The notes: generated by a model not told the origin, from the sequence alone. A stretch of 64,000 nucleotides of DNA from Tabrizicola soli (GCF_015999335.1 NZ_JAEACP010000017.1:1-64000); one strand, 5' to 3'. Shown: positions 27,038 through 40,447, numbered from the stretch's first letter. A program made the numbers and translations.

Positions 27038-28053
27038 TGCGCTTTGCCTCCGACAACACCTCCGGCGCGGCACCCGAGGTCATGGCCGCGATCCAGCGCG
27101 CCAATGCGGGCTACGAACGCAGCTACGGCGCCGACGCCGCGATGGAGCGTGTGACCGCCCTCGTGCGCGAGATCTTCGAGGCGCCAGAGGCCGAGGTCCG
27201 CCTCGTCGCCACCGGCACCGCCGCCAATGCCCTGGCCATCGCCACGCATTGCCCGCCCTGGGGCGCGGTCTTCTGCCACACCCACGCCCATGTCGCCGAG
27301 GACGAATGCGGCGCGCCGGAGTTCTATTCGGGGGCCAAGCTGGTGCTGGTCCCGGGCGCGCAGGGCAGGATCACCCCCGAGACTTTCGCCACCGCGCTGG
27401 CGACGACCGGCGAAGGCGGCGTCCACGGCGTCCAGCGGGGCATGCTGTCGCTGACCAACGTGACCGAGGCCGGAACCGTCTACACACCGGCTGAAATCGC
27501 CGCCCTGACCGCGATGGCGAAGGCGAAGGGCATCCCCTGCCACCTCGACGGCGCACGCTTCGCCAATGCGCTGGTCGCCACCGGCGCGACCCCGGCCGAG
27601 ATGACCTGGAAGGCGGGCATCGACGTGCTCTCGCTCGGCGGCACCAAGAACGGCTGCCTGGGGGTGGAGGGCGTGGTCCTCTTCAATCCGGAGAAGGCCT
27701 GGGAGCTGGAACTCCGCCGCAAGCGCGGCGGACACCTCTTCTCCAAGCACCGCTTCCTCTCCGCGCAGATGGAGGCCTACCTCGCCGACGGCCTCTGGCT
27801 CCGCCTCGCCGCCCGCGCCAACGCCATGGGCCAGCGCCTTGCCGACGGCCTGCGCGACCGCCAGGCGCATGTCCCCGAATCCCCCGCCAACATGCTTTTC
27901 CCCGAATGGGCCGCAGGCACCCATGCCCGGCTCGAGGCCGCCGGGGCGGTCTACTACCGCTTCCCCGCCCCCGAGGGCCGCGAGCGTGCCCGCCTCGTCG
28001 CCAGCTGGTCCACGACCGAGGCCGATGTGGATTCCTTCCTCGATGCCTTCTGA
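27037..28053 (+). CDS. ltaE: Low-specificity L-threonine aldolase
   Basis: A 338-residue PLP-dependent fold type I enzyme that splits threonine or allo-threonine into glycine and acetaldehyde. It starts [14 protein letters not shown], has [10 protein letters not shown], the His-stacking region [28 protein letters not shown], and the PLP lysine in [11 protein letters not shown]. The beta-eliminating-lyase family has related members, but these motifs favour the aldolase. Confidence 0.92.
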   Translation: MRFASDNTSGAAPEVMAAIQRANAGYERSYGADAAMERVTALVREIFEAPEAEVRLVATGTAANALAIATHCPPWGAVFCHTHAHVAEDECGAPEFYSGAKLVLVPGAQGRITPETFATALATTGEGGVHGVQRGMLSLTNVTEAGTVYTPAEIAALTAMAKAKGIPCHLDGARFANALVATGATPAEMTWKAGIDVLSLGGTKNGCLGVEGVVLFNPEKAWELELRRKRGGHLFSKHRFLSAQMEAYLADGLWLRLAARANAMGQRLADGLRDRQAHVPESPANMLFPEWAAGTHARLEAAGAVYYRFPAPEGRERARLVASWSTTEADVDSFLDAF

Positions 28054-28069
28054 TTTTTCGCAACCCCGG

Positions 28070-28097
28070 TTTGCGCAGCCCCCGGCCCGGTGATAAG
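28070..28097 (+). promoter_or_regulatory. Possible prs promoter
   Basis: TTTGCG (28070-28075), 16 nt, GATAAG (28092-28097), 37 nt before the prs start. Moderate match only. Confidence 0.35.
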
Positions 28098-28133
28098 CGA
28101 CAGGCAGTCCCGAATCCGCTGCCCGGAGCCGCC

Positions 28134-29153
28134 ATGCCCGCCGTCACCGAACCGAAGCTCATCGCCGGAAACGCCAACCAGGGGCTGGCGAAGTCGATCG
28201 CCCGCCGCATGTCGATGCACCGGGGGATGAGCGTGAACCTCGTCGATGCGCGGGTCGAACGCTTCAACGACCAGGAGATCTTCGTCGAGGTGTTCGAGAA
28301 CGTCCGCGGCGAGGACATGTATGTCATCCAGCCGACCTCGAACCCGGCGAACGACAACCTGATGGAACTCCTCATCATGGTGGACGCGCTGCGCCGCTCC
28401 TCGGCCAGCCGCATCACCGCCGTGATCCCCTATTTCGGCTATGCCCGCCAGGATCGCCGCGCCAAGGCCCGCACCCCGATCTCCGCCAAGCTGGTCGCCA
28501 ACCTGATCGAGACCGCCGGGGTCGACCGCGTGTTGACGCTCGACCTGCACGCCGCGCAGATCCAGGGCTTCTTCGACATCCCGGTCGACAACCTCTATGC
28601 CTCGCCGGTCTTCGCGCTGGACATCGAGCATCACTTCAAGGGCCAGATGGACGACCTGATGATCATCTCGCCCGACGTCGGCGGCGTGGCCCGGGCGCGC
28701 GAACTGGCCAAGCGGATCAACGCCCCCCTCGCCATCGTCGACAAGCGGCGCGAGAAGGCGGGCGAGGTCGCCGAGATGACCGTGATCGGCGACGTGAAGG
28801 GCCGCAAGTGCATCATCGTCGACGACATCTGCGACACGGCCGGCACGCTCTGCAAGGCCGCCGAAACCCTGATCGAGGCCGGCGCGACCGAGGTCCACAG
28901 CTACATCACCCACGGCGTCCTTTCCGGTCCGGCGGTGGAGCGGGTGTCGAATTCGGTGATGAAATCGCTGGTCATCACCGATTCGATCGAGCAGGGCGAC
29001 AAGGTGAAGGGCGCGAGGAACATCCGCATCGTCCCCACCGCGCCGATGTTCGCCCAGGCCATCCTGAACATCTGGGGCGGCATGTCCGTCTCCTCGCTGT
29101 TCGAGACCGATACCCTGGTCCCGATCTACGAGGGCTTCTATCAGCGCAGCTGA
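28134..29153 (+). CDS. prs: Ribose-phosphate pyrophosphokinase
   Basis: A 339-residue class I PRPP synthetase making PRPP from ribose 5-phosphate and ATP for purines, pyrimidines, His and Trp. Features: [31 protein letters not shown] (ATP site), [18 protein letters not shown], and the PRPP loop [13 protein letters not shown]. It is slightly longer than E. coli Prs. The start is set at ATG 28134; a longer upstream frame overlaps the aldolase gene and is not conserved. Confidence 0.96.
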   Translation: MPAVTEPKLIAGNANQGLAKSIARRMSMHRGMSVNLVDARVERFNDQEIFVEVFENVRGEDMYVIQPTSNPANDNLMELLIMVDALRRSSASRITAVIPYFGYARQDRRAKARTPISAKLVANLIETAGVDRVLTLDLHAAQIQGFFDIPVDNLYASPVFALDIEHHFKGQMDDLMIISPDVGGVARARELAKRINAPLAIVDKRREKAGEVAEMTVIGDVKGRKCIIVDDICDTAGTLCKAAETLIEAGATEVHSYITHGVLSGPAVERVSNSVMKSLVITDSIEQGDKVKGARNIRIVPTAPMFAQAILNIWGGMSVSSLFETDTLVPIYEGFYQRS

Positions 29154-29192
29154 TCATCGCGGATTTTGTCAGGTTCAGCCAAGTTTAGGCCG

Positions 29193-29217
29193 CAATTGCG
29201 TTCCAAAGACGCAATTG
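29193..29217. terminator. Hairpin between prs and the PAP2 gene
   Basis: A perfect 9-bp stem CAATTGCGT-N7-ACGCAATTG, 39 nt after the prs stop and directly before the PAP2 start region. It is followed by TTC rather than a T-run, so it may be a terminator or an operator. Confidence 0.5.
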
Positions 29218-29225
29218 TTCAGTAA

Positions 29226-30308
29226 ATGTGGCGGATCATGCGAACCCTTGTGATGAGCGAGACTTCCGGCGTCGGGCAGCTTTTGCGTCGGCACGCCGTG
29301 TTGGCCTTTTTGGTATTCGTCCACGGCGCCGTGGCCTGGTGGCTGTCCACCTACCACCCGGTGAATATCGGGGATGACAAGGCCGGCATCCTGGTCAAGA
29401 GCTTTGCCACCAAGATCCCGCAGATGATCTTTCTCGTGCTGTTCGGACGGCTGCTCTACCTGACCTATGTCCTGCGCGTCGACGACCGCATCGGCCACCT
29501 GAAAAACGATGTGCGCGGCTTTCTGACCGATCGCGACCGCATGATCTGCGGCGTTATCGGAGTCCTGCTCATGGCCGGGACGCTGGTCGCCTTCGCCCAG
29601 ATCAAGAACCTGCTGCCGCAGATCAATCCCTTCAGCTGGGACGTCACCTTCATGAAGCTGGATCGCCTGCTGCATTTCGGTGTGCTTCCGCATGAGTATC
29701 TTCACGCGCTGTTCGGCAGCGATTACGGGATCTCGCTGTTCACCGGCCTGTATAACATCTGGCTTTTCATGATGTATTTCTCGCTGGTCGCCGCCTGCTT
29801 CCTGCGCCCGGACAGCGCCCTGCGGATGCAGTTTCTCATCGCCTTCGTCCTGACCTGGGCGATCGGGGGCAATCTCGTCGCGATCCTGTTTTCTTCTGCC
29901 GGTCCGGTCTATTATGCCCTCCTCGGTCTTGGGGACGCCTACGCCGGCCTGATTGCCCGGCTTGGCCAGCACGCTGCGACCGGCGCGCTCTCCGTCGTCG
30001 ATACCCAGTCGCTGCTCTGGAACATCCACGGCCATCCGAAGGGGATGAACGGGATCTCCGCCTTCCCGAGCATGCATGTGGCTTCGACCATGCTCATGAC
30101 CCTGTTCGCCTTCCGGCTGTCGCGCCACGCGGGCTATGTCGCTATCGGCTTCCTCACCTCGATCATGTTGGGATCGGTGCTGCTTGCCTGGCATTACGCG
30201 GTGGACGGCTATGTGGGCGCGGCGATTGCGATGGGGTGCTGGACCGTCTCCGGCTGGCTGGCGCGCTCGCGGTTGAACGGGCCGGACGCCGCAGATCCCT
30301 CCGCCTAA
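29226..30308 (+). CDS. PAP2-family membrane phosphatase/transferase
   Basis: A 360-residue polytopic membrane protein of the PAP2 superfamily (Aur1/Ipt1-like branch). About six to eight helices are evident, with the family active-site motifs in the C-terminal third: ISAFPSMHVAST and LAWHYAVDGYVG with its catalytic His. The first PAP2 motif (KxxxxxxRP) is not obvious. Likely role: lipid phosphate hydrolysis or head-group transfer in the envelope. Start is uncertain: ATG 29226, 29238 or 29253. Base use is a little less GC-rich than its neighbours. Confidence 0.8.
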   Translation: MWRIMRTLVMSETSGVGQLLRRHAVLAFLVFVHGAVAWWLSTYHPVNIGDDKAGILVKSFATKIPQMIFLVLFGRLLYLTYVLRVDDRIGHLKNDVRGFLTDRDRMICGVIGVLLMAGTLVAFAQIKNLLPQINPFSWDVTFMKLDRLLHFGVLPHEYLHALFGSDYGISLFTGLYNIWLFMMYFSLVAACFLRPDSALRMQFLIAFVLTWAIGGNLVAILFSSAGPVYYALLGLGDAYAGLIARLGQHAATGALSVVDTQSLLWNIHGHPKGMNGISAFPSMHVASTMLMTLFAFRLSRHAGYVAIGFLTSIMLGSVLLAWHYAVDGYVGAAIAMGCWTVSGWLARSRLNGPDAADPSA

Positions 30309-30322
30309 GCGCCGCAAATGGA

Positions 30323-30349
30323 AAAGGCCCCGAAAACCTCGGGGCCTTT
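30323..30349. terminator. Bidirectional terminator between the PAP2 gene and atpC
   Basis: A perfect 11-bp stem AAAGGCCCCGA-N5-TCGGGGCCTTT between convergent genes, with A-rich and T-rich flanks suiting both directions. Confidence 0.88.
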
Positions 30350-30371
30350 CAGGACAGTCCGCCGCCCGGCC

Positions 30372-30764
30372 TCAGATCCCGGCCTGGGCCCGCATCGCGT
30401 AAAGGTCGGCCACCGCCTTGTCGGCCGCGTCCTTGTCGGTGTTGACCGCCGCCGCCTCGCAGGCATCGGCCACCAGCGCATCCAGTTGCGCCGGGGTCAT
30501 CTCGTCCAGCGCCACCGCCTGCTCGGCCAGCACCGACACGCCGGTCGCGCTGATCTCGGCGAAGCCGCCGGTCACGACATAGGCCTTCGTCCCTTCGGAG
30601 GAGACCACCTTCAGCAGGCCCGGCCGCAGCGAGGTGATGGTGGGGGCGTGCCCCTCCATCGCCGTCAGGTCGCCCATGGCGCCCGGGATCTGGACCTCGG
30701 TCGCCGGATAGGACGCGAGGCGCCGCTCCGGACTGACTAGGTCGAATTGCACCGTGCTGGCCAT
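30372..30764 (-). CDS. atpC: ATP synthase F1 subunit epsilon
   Basis: A 130-residue central-stalk subunit. The N-terminal beta-sandwich shows [37 protein letters not shown], and a short C-terminal helical part follows. Together with gamma it couples rotation to catalysis and can inhibit hydrolysis. Last gene of atpHAGDC, 9 nt after atpD, ending at a bidirectional terminator. Confidence 0.96.
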   Translation of the reverse strand: MASTVQFDLVSPERRLASYPATEVQIPGAMGDLTAMEGHAPTITSLRPGLLKVVSSEGTKAYVVTGGFAEISATGVSVLAEQAVALDEMTPAQLDALVADACEAAAVNTDKDAADKAVADLYAMRAQAGI

Positions 30765-30773
30765 CTCGCCCCC

Positions 30774-32216
<1,443 letters not shown>

Positions 32217-32230
32217 TTACTCCGGGTTCG

Positions 32231-33097
32231 TCAGAGCGCCTCGGCGCCCGAAATGATTTCGATGAGTTCCTTGGTGATCGCGGCCTGGCGGCTCCGGTTG
32301 TACTGGATCGTCAGGCGGTTGATCATGTCGCCGGCGTTGCGGGTCGCGTTGTCCATCGCGGACATCCGCGCGCCCTGCTCGCTGGCGCCGTTTTCCAGGA
32401 GAGCGGTGAAGATCTGCGTCGCGACACCGCGCGGCAGGAGGTCGGCCAGGATCGCCTCTTCCGAGGGTTCATAGTCATACAGCGCCGTGGCGCCGGTGCC
32501 TTCGAACTTGGCCGGGATCACCTGCTGCTCGGTCGGGATCTGGCTGATCACCGACTGGAAGCGGTTGTAGAAGATCGTGACGACATCGGCCTCACCGGCT
32601 TCGAAGGCCGCCATGACCTCGCGCGCGATCGACTGCGCATTGGCGTAACCGACGCGCTTCACCTCGCTCAGGTCGACATGGCCGACGAAGGCATGGCCCC
32701 AGTCGCGTTTCAACTGCTCGCGGCCCTTCTTGCCGACAGTGAGGATCTTCACCGTCTTGCCCGCCGCCGCCAGCTCGTTGGCCCGCGCACGGGCCAGCTT
32801 GACGATGGACGAGTTGAAGCCGCCGCAAAGCCCGCGCTCCGAGGTCATCACCACCAGAAGATGCACCTGGTCCCGGCCGTTCCCGGCCAGAAGCTTCGGC
32901 GCACCGTCGCCGGTGCCGACGCCGGCCGCGAGGGCCGACATCACCGCGGTCATCCGCTCGGCAAAGGGCCGGGCGGCCTCGGCGGCCTCCTGCGCGCGGC
33001 GCAGCTTGGCCGCGGCGACCATCTGCATCGCCTTGGTGATCTTCCGCGTGTTCTTGACGCTTCCGATCCTGTTTTTCAGGTCCTTTAGGCTGGGCAT
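32231..33097 (-). CDS. atpG: ATP synthase F1 subunit gamma
   Basis: A 288-residue rotor-shaft subunit with the conserved N-terminal coiled coil ([29 protein letters not shown]) and C-terminal partner helix ([20 protein letters not shown]). The mid-region [14 protein letters not shown] is also typical. It rotates inside the alpha3beta3 ring. Placed between atpA and atpD as usual. Confidence 0.97.
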   Translation of the reverse strand: MPSLKDLKNRIGSVKNTRKITKAMQMVAAAKLRRAQEAAEAARPFAERMTAVMSALAAGVGTGDGAPKLLAGNGRDQVHLLVVMTSERGLCGGFNSSIVKLARARANELAAAGKTVKILTVGKKGREQLKRDWGHAFVGHVDLSEVKRVGYANAQSIAREVMAAFEAGEADVVTIFYNRFQSVISQIPTEQQVIPAKFEGTGATALYDYEPSEEAILADLLPRGVATQIFTALLENGASEQGARMSAMDNATRNAGDMINRLTIQYNRSRQAAITKELIEIISGAEAL

Positions 33098-33118
33098 CTG
33101 CCTACTCCTTCAGGGCGT

Positions 33119-34656
<1,538 letters not shown>

Positions 34657-34657
<1 letters not shown>

Positions 34658-35217
34658 CACCCAACCTCTTTCATTGCATTTTGCAGGGCCGCGAGCTTTG
34701 CCTTGACCGAGGTGTCGATCATGGTCGAGCCCAGCTTGACGACGAGACCGCCGATGAGGGATTCATCGACGGTCGTTTTCAGTTTCACGGTCTTGCCGAC
34801 GCGGGCCTTCAGCGTCTCGGCAAGCTTTTTCGATTGTGCGGCCGACAGGGCGCGGGCGGCGGTGACCTCGGCGGTCACTTCGCCCTTCTCGGCGGCGATC
34901 AGTTCGGCCAGCGCGGTCAGGAACTGCGGCAGCACGAAGAGGCGGCGCTTGTCGGCCATCAGGGCCAGCGTGTTGGCAACCAGCGGGTTCAACCCCAGCC
35001 TGGCGCCGATGGCGGCGATCGCGCGGCCCTGGTCCTCGCGGCTGATGACCGGAGAGGCGATCACGTCGCGCAACTCGGCGCTGGCGGCCAGCGTCTCGGA
35101 CAAGGCGGCGGTGTCGGTTTCCAGCGCCTTCAGCGCCTTGTCGTCCTTCGCCAGGTCGAACAAGGCCGAAGCGTAGCGCGAGGCAATGCCCAGAGAGATC
35201 GAAGCCGGTTCTGACAC
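34657..35217 (-). CDS. atpH: ATP synthase F1 subunit delta (OSCP)
   Basis: A 186-residue peripheral-stalk subunit linking F1 to the b subunits, first gene of atpHAGDC. Family features: [48 protein letters not shown], and the C-terminal [26 protein letters not shown]. The start is GTG at 35217, supported by GGAAGGG 6 nt upstream and by alignment to the conserved family start SEPASIS. Open frame further upstream is not conserved. F0 genes are not in the window, as is normal for alphaproteobacteria. Confidence 0.95.
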
Positions 35218-35253
35218 GTCAACCCTTCCGCTTTTTTGATGCCCTGGGCTCAT

Positions 35254-35553
35254 GCGAACCGGGCGGTCCTTTGGCGCACACTTCAACAGTCGTCTGGGGC
35301 GCGCACCATCCGTCGCGGGCGTCCTTAGCAGAGGCTTTCCCACCCCGCAACCGGGTTGAACAGCGATTCTCGGGCCTCTCTCGCGGTGGCGGGGCCCCGG
35401 TTGCGCAAACACCACGGAGCGGCCGCGCGGGCAGGGCCGCCGCCGGGCTCACGCACCGCTCACAACGGCGTCAGGCGCGGCCGCCGGCGGTTGACCTTTC
35501 CGGCCGGGCGGGGAACCTTCCCGCCCATCGGAAGCAGAACAAGGAGAGGTCGA
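35254..35553. other. Divergent atpH / L,D-transpeptidase intergenic region
   Basis: A 336-bp gap (35218-35553) between divergent genes with no credible ORF or RNA gene. It must hold both promoters. TTGACC at 35491-35496 with AACCTT 17 nt later is the only, weak, candidate for the transpeptidase. No convincing match was found for atpH. Confidence 0.5.
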
Positions 35554-36120
35554 ATGGACCCCGTCTACACGCGGCGCAGGATCTTCGGCATGGCGGCCGG
35601 CATGGCCGGCGGAATGACCCTTCTCGGCACGGCCGCGCGGGCCGGCGAGGGCGCAACGGTGCGCAACAACGTCTCGGGCTTCGTCATGCAGGACTGGCGC
35701 GACCATTTCGACAGCCTCGGCCCCGCGACCGTCGTCGCCGACACCGCCTCGCGCGCGCTGCATTTCTGGAGCGCCGACGGCAGCGACTACCGGATCTACC
35801 CGACCTCGGTCCCGCTGACCGACGAGCTGACCAAACGCGGCTACACCTCGATCGTGCGCAAGAAGGTCGGCCCCAGCTGGACCCCCACCGCCTCTCAGAT
35901 GCAGCGTTACCCCGACTGGAAGCCGGTGCCCCCCGGCCCGGAAAACCCGCTCGGCACCCATGCGATGTATCTCAGTTGGCCCGCCTACATCATCCACGGC
36001 ACCCATGACACGCGGAAGATCGGCCGGAGGTCCTCGGACGGCTGCATCGGCCTTTTCAACGAGAACATCGCGGAGCTCTTCGCCCTCTGCCCCGTCGGCA
36101 CCCAGGTCCGCATCCTCTGA
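35554..36120 (+). CDS. L,D-transpeptidase (YkuD), Tat-exported
   Basis: A 188-residue exported peptidoglycan cross-linking enzyme. The N-terminus TRRRIFGMAAGMAGGM followed by ALA-type TAARA is a twin-arginine signal. The YkuD catalytic motif is HGTHD, then RRSSDGCIGLFNENI with the active-site Cys. It would form 3-3 cross-links or attach proteins to peptidoglycan. The ATG at 35554 has an AAGGAGAGG ribosome site; longer upstream frames are rejected. Confidence 0.92.
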   Translation: MDPVYTRRRIFGMAAGMAGGMTLLGTAARAGEGATVRNNVSGFVMQDWRDHFDSLGPATVVADTASRALHFWSADGSDYRIYPTSVPLTDELTKRGYTSIVRKKVGPSWTPTASQMQRYPDWKPVPPGPENPLGTHAMYLSWPAYIIHGTHDTRKIGRRSSDGCIGLFNENIAELFALCPVGTQVRIL

Positions 36121-36136
36121 CAGGGGGTGGCGGGGG

Positions 36137-36159
36137 GGTGGGCGGATCGCCCACCCTAC
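36137..36159 (-). repeat. REP-like palindrome, GTAGGGTGGGC type (reverse)
   Basis: Minus-strand GTAGGGTGGGCG-ATC-CGCCCACC, 17 nt after the L,D-transpeptidase stop. It pairs with the opposite copy at 36248-36267. Confidence 0.75.
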
Positions 36160-36247
36160 ACCCGCGCCTTCCTCTTGGCGGAAATACTCCCGCCGGAGGC
36201 TCCGCCGCATCCCGCCCCGGGTACCGTCGGCCCGCCTGGCCGCGACG

Positions 36248-36267
36248 AGGGTGGGCGATCCGCCCAC
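36248..36267 (+). repeat. REP-like palindrome, partner copy (forward)
   Basis: GAGGGTGGGCGATCCGCCCACC, in inverted orientation to 36137-36159 about 90 bp away. The two sit between convergent genes and could form one large hairpin. Confidence 0.7.
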
Positions 36268-36284
36268 CGCCCGCGACACGCCAC

Positions 36285-37028
36285 CTACTCGCGGTTCAGC
36301 GCCGGCTTGCCCACGCCCTCCAGCACCCTGAGCGGCTTCTTCACCGCCGCCTTCAGCCCGCCGCGCGTCGGTGCGTAAAGCTGCTTCGACGCCTCGACCA
36401 TCAGCACCCCGCCCGCCAGCCAGGGCATCCGCCGCCCGAAACCCTCCCAGAAATCCGCCGTCCGCAGCCAGAACCGCGCCGGCGAGGGCGGCGCGAACAG
36501 GACGGACTGGCTGCGCTCCGGGGTGAAGCCGTGCCGCTTCAACTGCGCCTCCAGCTGCGCCACCGTATAGGGCCGGCCAAAGCCGAAGGGCGTCACATCC
36601 CGCCGCGACCACAGCCCGATCCGGTTCGGCACCACGAAGAGCGCCCGCCCCCCCGGCGCCAGCACCCGGTGCGCCTCGTCCAGCACGGCCGAGGGCTGCT
36701 CCGAGGTCTCCAGCCCGTGCATCAGCACCAGCCGGTCCACGAAACCCGTCGGCAGGGGCCAGGCGGTCTCCTCGCACAAGACGCTGACGTTCTCCATCCC
36801 CGCCGGCCAGGGCATCACCCCCTGCGGCCCCGGCATCAGCCCGATCACCCGCCGCGCCTCGGGCAGGTAGGGGCGCAGGAGCGGCACCGCGAACCCGTAG
36901 CCCGCCACCGTCTGCCCTGCGGCCGGCGGCCAGTGCTTCGCCACCTGGTTGCGGATCGCCCGCTGCGCCACCCGGCCCAGCCGCGTGCGGTAGTAGAAAT
37001 TCCTCAGGTCCAGCACATCAAGGTGCAT
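36285..37028 (-). CDS. Class I SAM-dependent methyltransferase
   Basis: A 247-residue protein with a Methyltransf_11-like core. Motif I is degenerate ([16 protein letters not shown]), and later signals are [37 protein letters not shown], the post-II/III pattern of small-molecule methyltransferases. The C-terminal part is basic with a hydrophobic stretch. Substrate unknown. It diverges from gloB across 59 nt, an arrangement suggesting shared regulation. Start ATG 37028. Confidence 0.82.
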   Translation of the reverse strand: MHLDVLDLRNFYYRTRLGRVAQRAIRNQVAKHWPPAAGQTVAGYGFAVPLLRPYLPEARRVIGLMPGPQGVMPWPAGMENVSVLCEETAWPLPTGFVDRLVLMHGLETSEQPSAVLDEAHRVLAPGGRALFVVPNRIGLWSRRDVTPFGFGRPYTVAQLEAQLKRHGFTPERSQSVLFAPPSPARFWLRTADFWEGFGRRMPWLAGGVLMVEASKQLYAPTRGGLKAAVKKPLRVLEGVGKPALNRE

Positions 37029-37087
37029 TGCGGTCGCCGCCCGTTGCGTCAATCCTGACCATCATAGCCCCGGAAAGGCCAAAGACC

Positions 37088-37849
37088 ATGCCGCTTCACC
37101 TCGTCACCGTCCCCTGCCTCGCCGACAACTACGCCTTCCTCGTCCACGACGCCGCCTCCGGCCGCACCGCCCTGATCGACGCGCCCGAGTCCGGGCCGGT
37201 CCTCGCCGCCCTCGATGCCCACCAGTGGCGGCTGACCGACATCCTGATCACCCATCACCACTCCGACCACATCGACGGGGTGGATACCCTGCGCGCCCGC
37301 ACCCAGGCCCGCGTCTGGGGCGCCGCCGCCGATGCCCACCGCCTGCCCCGCCTGGACGAGACCCTGGCCGAGGGCAGCCGCTTCCACATCGGCGCGACCG
37401 AGGTCCGGGTGGTCGAGGTTCCCGGCCATACCATCGGCCATGTCGCCTATCTCATGCCCGGCCATGCCTTCACCGCCGACAGCCTGATGTCCGGCGGCTG
37501 CGGCCGCCTGTTCGAGGGCACCGCCGCCCAGATGCACGCCTCCCTGCAGAAACTGGCCGCGCTTCCGCCCGAGACGCTGATCTGCTCGGGCCACGAATAT
37601 ACCGCCTCGAACCTGCGCTTCGCCCAGACCCTTGAACCCGGCAATCCGCACCTTATCTCTCGGATCGCCGAGGTCGCGGCGAAACGCGCCCAGGGCATCG
37701 CCACCGTTCCTGTCCCGCTCCGGGTGGAGCTTGACACGAACCCCTACCTGCGGGCGCATCTGCCCGCGCTGAAGACAGCCGTCGGCCTGCCAGATGCCGA
37801 TGCCGTCACGGTCTTCGCCGAAATCCGGGCCCGGAAAGACAGGTTCTGA
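37088..37849 (+). CDS. gloB: Hydroxyacylglutathione hydrolase (glyoxalase II)
   Basis: A 253-residue metallo-beta-lactamase-fold enzyme hydrolysing S-lactoylglutathione to lactate and glutathione, the second step of methylglyoxal detoxification. The binuclear metal motif THHHSDHIDG, the VPGHTIGHVAY histidine, the TADSLMSGGCGRLFEG aspartate and the SGHEYT histidine are all in place, with C-terminal glutathione-binding residues (NPYLRA). Start ATG 37088. Confidence 0.95.
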   Translation: MPLHLVTVPCLADNYAFLVHDAASGRTALIDAPESGPVLAALDAHQWRLTDILITHHHSDHIDGVDTLRARTQARVWGAAADAHRLPRLDETLAEGSRFHIGATEVRVVEVPGHTIGHVAYLMPGHAFTADSLMSGGCGRLFEGTAAQMHASLQKLAALPPETLICSGHEYTASNLRFAQTLEPGNPHLISRIAEVAAKRAQGIATVPVPLRVELDTNPYLRAHLPALKTAVGLPDADAVTVFAEIRARKDRF

Positions 37850-38007
37850 CCGCCCCCAATCACGAAATGCGTGATCTTCCGGCCGAAACCCCTAAATCTG
37901 GAAGATTGCGCTTGAAGTGCGGGAAAGAAAACCGAACTTTAAGCTTATGAGGCCACGGTCGGTATCGGGCCCCCGCCCCTTCCGGCCCGCAGGACAGGAG
38001 CACTGAA

Positions 38008-40326
38008 GTGCCATCGTTTTCGACCACGCTTGAGCAGGCAATCCACAGCGCCCTGGCCCTGGCCAACTCGCGCCGTCACGAACTCGCAACCCTTGAACAT
38101 CTGCTGCTCGCCCTGATCGACGAACCCGACGCGGCCCGCGTGATGAAGGCCTGCGCCGTCGACCTCGACGAGCTGCGCAAGACCCTGACCGATTTCATCG
38201 ACGACGACCTCTCCACCCTCGTCACCGATGTCGAAGGCTCGGAAGCGGTGCCCACCGCCGCCTTCCAGCGCGTCATCCAGCGCGCGGCGATCCATGTGCA
38301 ATCCTCCGGCCGGACCGAGGTTACCGGCGCGAATGTCCTGGTCGCGATCTTCGCCGAACGGGAATCGAACGCCGCCTATTTCCTGCAGGAACAGGACATG
38401 ACCCGCTACGACGCGGTCAACTTCATCGCGCATGGCGTGGCCAAGGACCCGTCCTATGGCGAGGCGCGGCCGGTCCAGGGGGCCGACGAACAGCATGAGA
38501 CGCCGAAGGCCGAGGCTGGCGAGGCCAAGGAATCCGCCCTGTCGAAATACTGCGTCGACCTGAACGTGAAGGCCCGCAAGGGCGACGTCGACCCGCTCAT
38601 CGGCCGCGAGGCCGAGGTCGAGCGCGCGATCCAGGTCCTCTGCCGCCGGCGCAAGAACAACCCGCTTCTGGTGGGCGACCCCGGCGTCGGCAAGACCGCC
38701 ATCGCCGAGGGCCTTGCCCGCAAGATCGTGCTGGGCGAGACGCCCGAGGTCCTGTCCCGCGCCACGATCTTCAGCCTGGACATGGGCGCGCTTCTTGCCG
38801 GCACCCGCTATCGCGGCGACTTCGAGGAACGGCTGAAGCAGGTGATGAAAGAGCTCGAGGACCATCCCGACGCGATCCTCTTCATCGACGAGATCCATAC
38901 CGTCATCGGCGCGGGCGCGACCTCGGGCGGGGCGATGGATGCCTCGAACCTGCTGAAGCCCGCGCTGCAGGGCGGCAAGCTGCGCTGCATGGGCTCCACC
39001 ACCTACAAGGAATTCCGCCAGCACTTCGAGAAGGACCGTGCGCTCTCCCGCCGGTTCCAGAAGATCGACGTGAACGAGCCTTCGGTTCCGGATGCGATCA
39101 AGATCCTGATGGGCCTGAAGCCGCATTTCGAGGAACACCACGACCTGCGCTACACCAACGACGCCATCAAGTCGGCGGTGGAACTGGCCGCGCGCTACAT
39201 CCATGACCGGAAACTGCCCGACAGCGCCATCGACGTGATCGACGAGGCCGGGGCCGCGCAGCATCTCGTGGCCGAGTCGAAGCGACGCAAGACGCTGGGC
39301 ATCAAGGAGATCGAGGCCGTCGTCGCCAAGATCGCCCGCATCCCGCCGAAGTCCGTGTCGAAGGACGATGCCGAAACGCTGCGCGATCTGGAAAAGACCC
39401 TGAAGCGCGTGGTCTTCGGCCAGGACAAGGCGGTCGTCGCGCTGTGCTCGGCGATCAAGCTGGCCCGCGCCGGCCTGCGCGAACCGGAAAAGCCCATCGG
39501 CAACTACCTCTTCGCCGGCCCCACCGGCGTCGGCAAGACCGAGGTGGCCAAGCAGCTGGCATCCTCTCTGGGGGTGGAGCTGATCCGTTTCGACATGTCG
39601 GAATACATGGAGAAACACGCCGTCTCCCGCCTAATCGGCGCGCCTCCGGGCTATGTCGGCTTCGACCAGGGCGGGATGCTGACCGATGCCATCGACCAGC
39701 ATCCGCATTGCGTCCTCCTGATGGACGAGATGGAGAAGGCGCATCCGGATGTCTACAACATCCTGTTGCAGGTGATGGATCACGGCAAGCTCACCGATCA
39801 CAACGGCCGGACCGTCGATTTCCGCAACGTGATCCTGATCATGACCTCGAACGCCGGGGCCTCGGACATGGCCAAGGCCGCGATCGGCTTTGGCCGCGAC
39901 CGCCGCACGGGCGAGGATACCGCGGCGATCGAACGGACCTTCACGCCGGAATTCCGCAACCGCCTGGATGCGGTGATCAACTTCGCGCCTCTGGGCAAGG
40001 AGGTGATCCTGCAGGTGGTCGAGAAGTTCGTGCTGCAACTGGAAGCCCAGCTCCTGGACCGCGGCGTCCATATCGAGCTTTCGCCGGAAGCCGCCGCCTG
40101 GCTGGGCGACAAGGGCTATGACGACAAGATGGGCGCCCGGCCGCTGGCCCGGGTGATCCAGGAATACATCAAGAAGCCCCTGGCCGAGGAGCTGCTGTTC
40201 GGCAAGCTGGTCAAGGGCGGGCTGGTGCGGGTCGAGGTCAAGGACGATACCATCGTCCTCGACGTCGCCGAGCCGCCGAAGCCGCGCCTCACCGGCCAGA
40301 AGCCCCCGCTGCTGACCGCCGAATAA
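38008..40326 (+). CDS. clpA: ATP-dependent Clp protease ATPase subunit ClpA
   Basis: A 772-residue AAA+ unfoldase that feeds ClpP. Domain order: N-domain ([29 protein letters not shown]), AAA-1 (Walker [14 protein letters not shown], Walker [10 protein letters not shown]), and AAA-2 (Walker [13 protein letters not shown], ClpP-loop region GFGRDRR..). The short linker between the AAA modules separates ClpA from ClpB. It starts with GTG at 38008 after AGGAGC. No clpS adaptor lies next to it, unlike many relatives. A terminator follows. The upstream gap holds a small hairpin (ATCACG-N5-CGTGAT, 37859-37875). Confidence 0.96.
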   Translation: MPSFSTTLEQAIHSALALANSRRHELATLEHLLLALIDEPDAARVMKACAVDLDELRKTLTDFIDDDLSTLVTDVEGSEAVPTAAFQRVIQRAAIHVQSSGRTEVTGANVLVAIFAERESNAAYFLQEQDMTRYDAVNFIAHGVAKDPSYGEARPVQGADEQHETPKAEAGEAKESALSKYCVDLNVKARKGDVDPLIGREAEVERAIQVLCRRRKNNPLLVGDPGVGKTAIAEGLARKIVLGETPEVLSRATIFSLDMGALLAGTRYRGDFEERLKQVMKELEDHPDAILFIDEIHTVIGAGATSGGAMDASNLLKPALQGGKLRCMGSTTYKEFRQHFEKDRALSRRFQKIDVNEPSVPDAIKILMGLKPHFEEHHDLRYTNDAIKSAVELAARYIHDRKLPDSAIDVIDEAGAAQHLVAESKRRKTLGIKEIEAVVAKIARIPPKSVSKDDAETLRDLEKTLKRVVFGQDKAVVALCSAIKLARAGLREPEKPIGNYLFAGPTGVGKTEVAKQLASSLGVELIRFDMSEYMEKHAVSRLIGAPPGYVGFDQGGMLTDAIDQHPHCVLLMDEMEKAHPDVYNILLQVMDHGKLTDHNGRTVDFRNVILIMTSNAGASDMAKAAIGFGRDRRTGEDTAAIERTFTPEFRNRLDAVINFAPLGKEVILQVVEKFVLQLEAQLLDRGVHIELSPEAAAWLGDKGYDDKMGARPLARVIQEYIKKPLAEELLFGKLVKGGLVRVEVKDDTIVLDVAEPPKPRLTGQKPPLLTAE

Positions 40327-40333
40327 AAAACCG

Positions 40334-40360
40334 AACCCCCGCCCTGGTCCGGCGGGGGTT
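40334..40360. terminator. Bidirectional terminator clpA / DUF2189
   Basis: AACCCCCGCC-N7-GGCGGGGGTT, 7 nt after the clpA stop. On the minus strand it is followed by CGGTTTTTT, so it works best for the convergent DUF2189 transcript. Confidence 0.88.
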
Positions 40361-40373
40361 CTGCCTTGGGCCG

Positions 40374-40433
40374 CTCGTCGATGACTTCGTCACTCCTCGC
40401 CCCCGCGACGAGGAGACGAAGTCGAACGAGGAG
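40374..40433 (-). repeat. 60-bp palindromic element, copy 2
   Basis: Reverse complement of the element at 8312-8375. Both arms are identical or nearly so over 26-28 bases each; the loop differs. Its 'front' arm begins 14 nt after the stop of the minus-strand DUF2189 gene, the same placement relative to a stop codon as copy 1 after rppH. Confidence 0.8.
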
Positions 40434-40447
40434 CAGCCCCTCCGGGA

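Noticed and set aside
35218-35553. Small RNA or extra gene between atpH and the L,D-transpeptidase
   Set aside because: No ORF with ribosome site, no terminator-bounded structure; read as promoter region only.
36121-36284. CRISPR or other regularly spaced array
   Set aside because: Only two inverted copies of a palindrome, no regular direct repeats or spacers; no array seen anywhere in the window.
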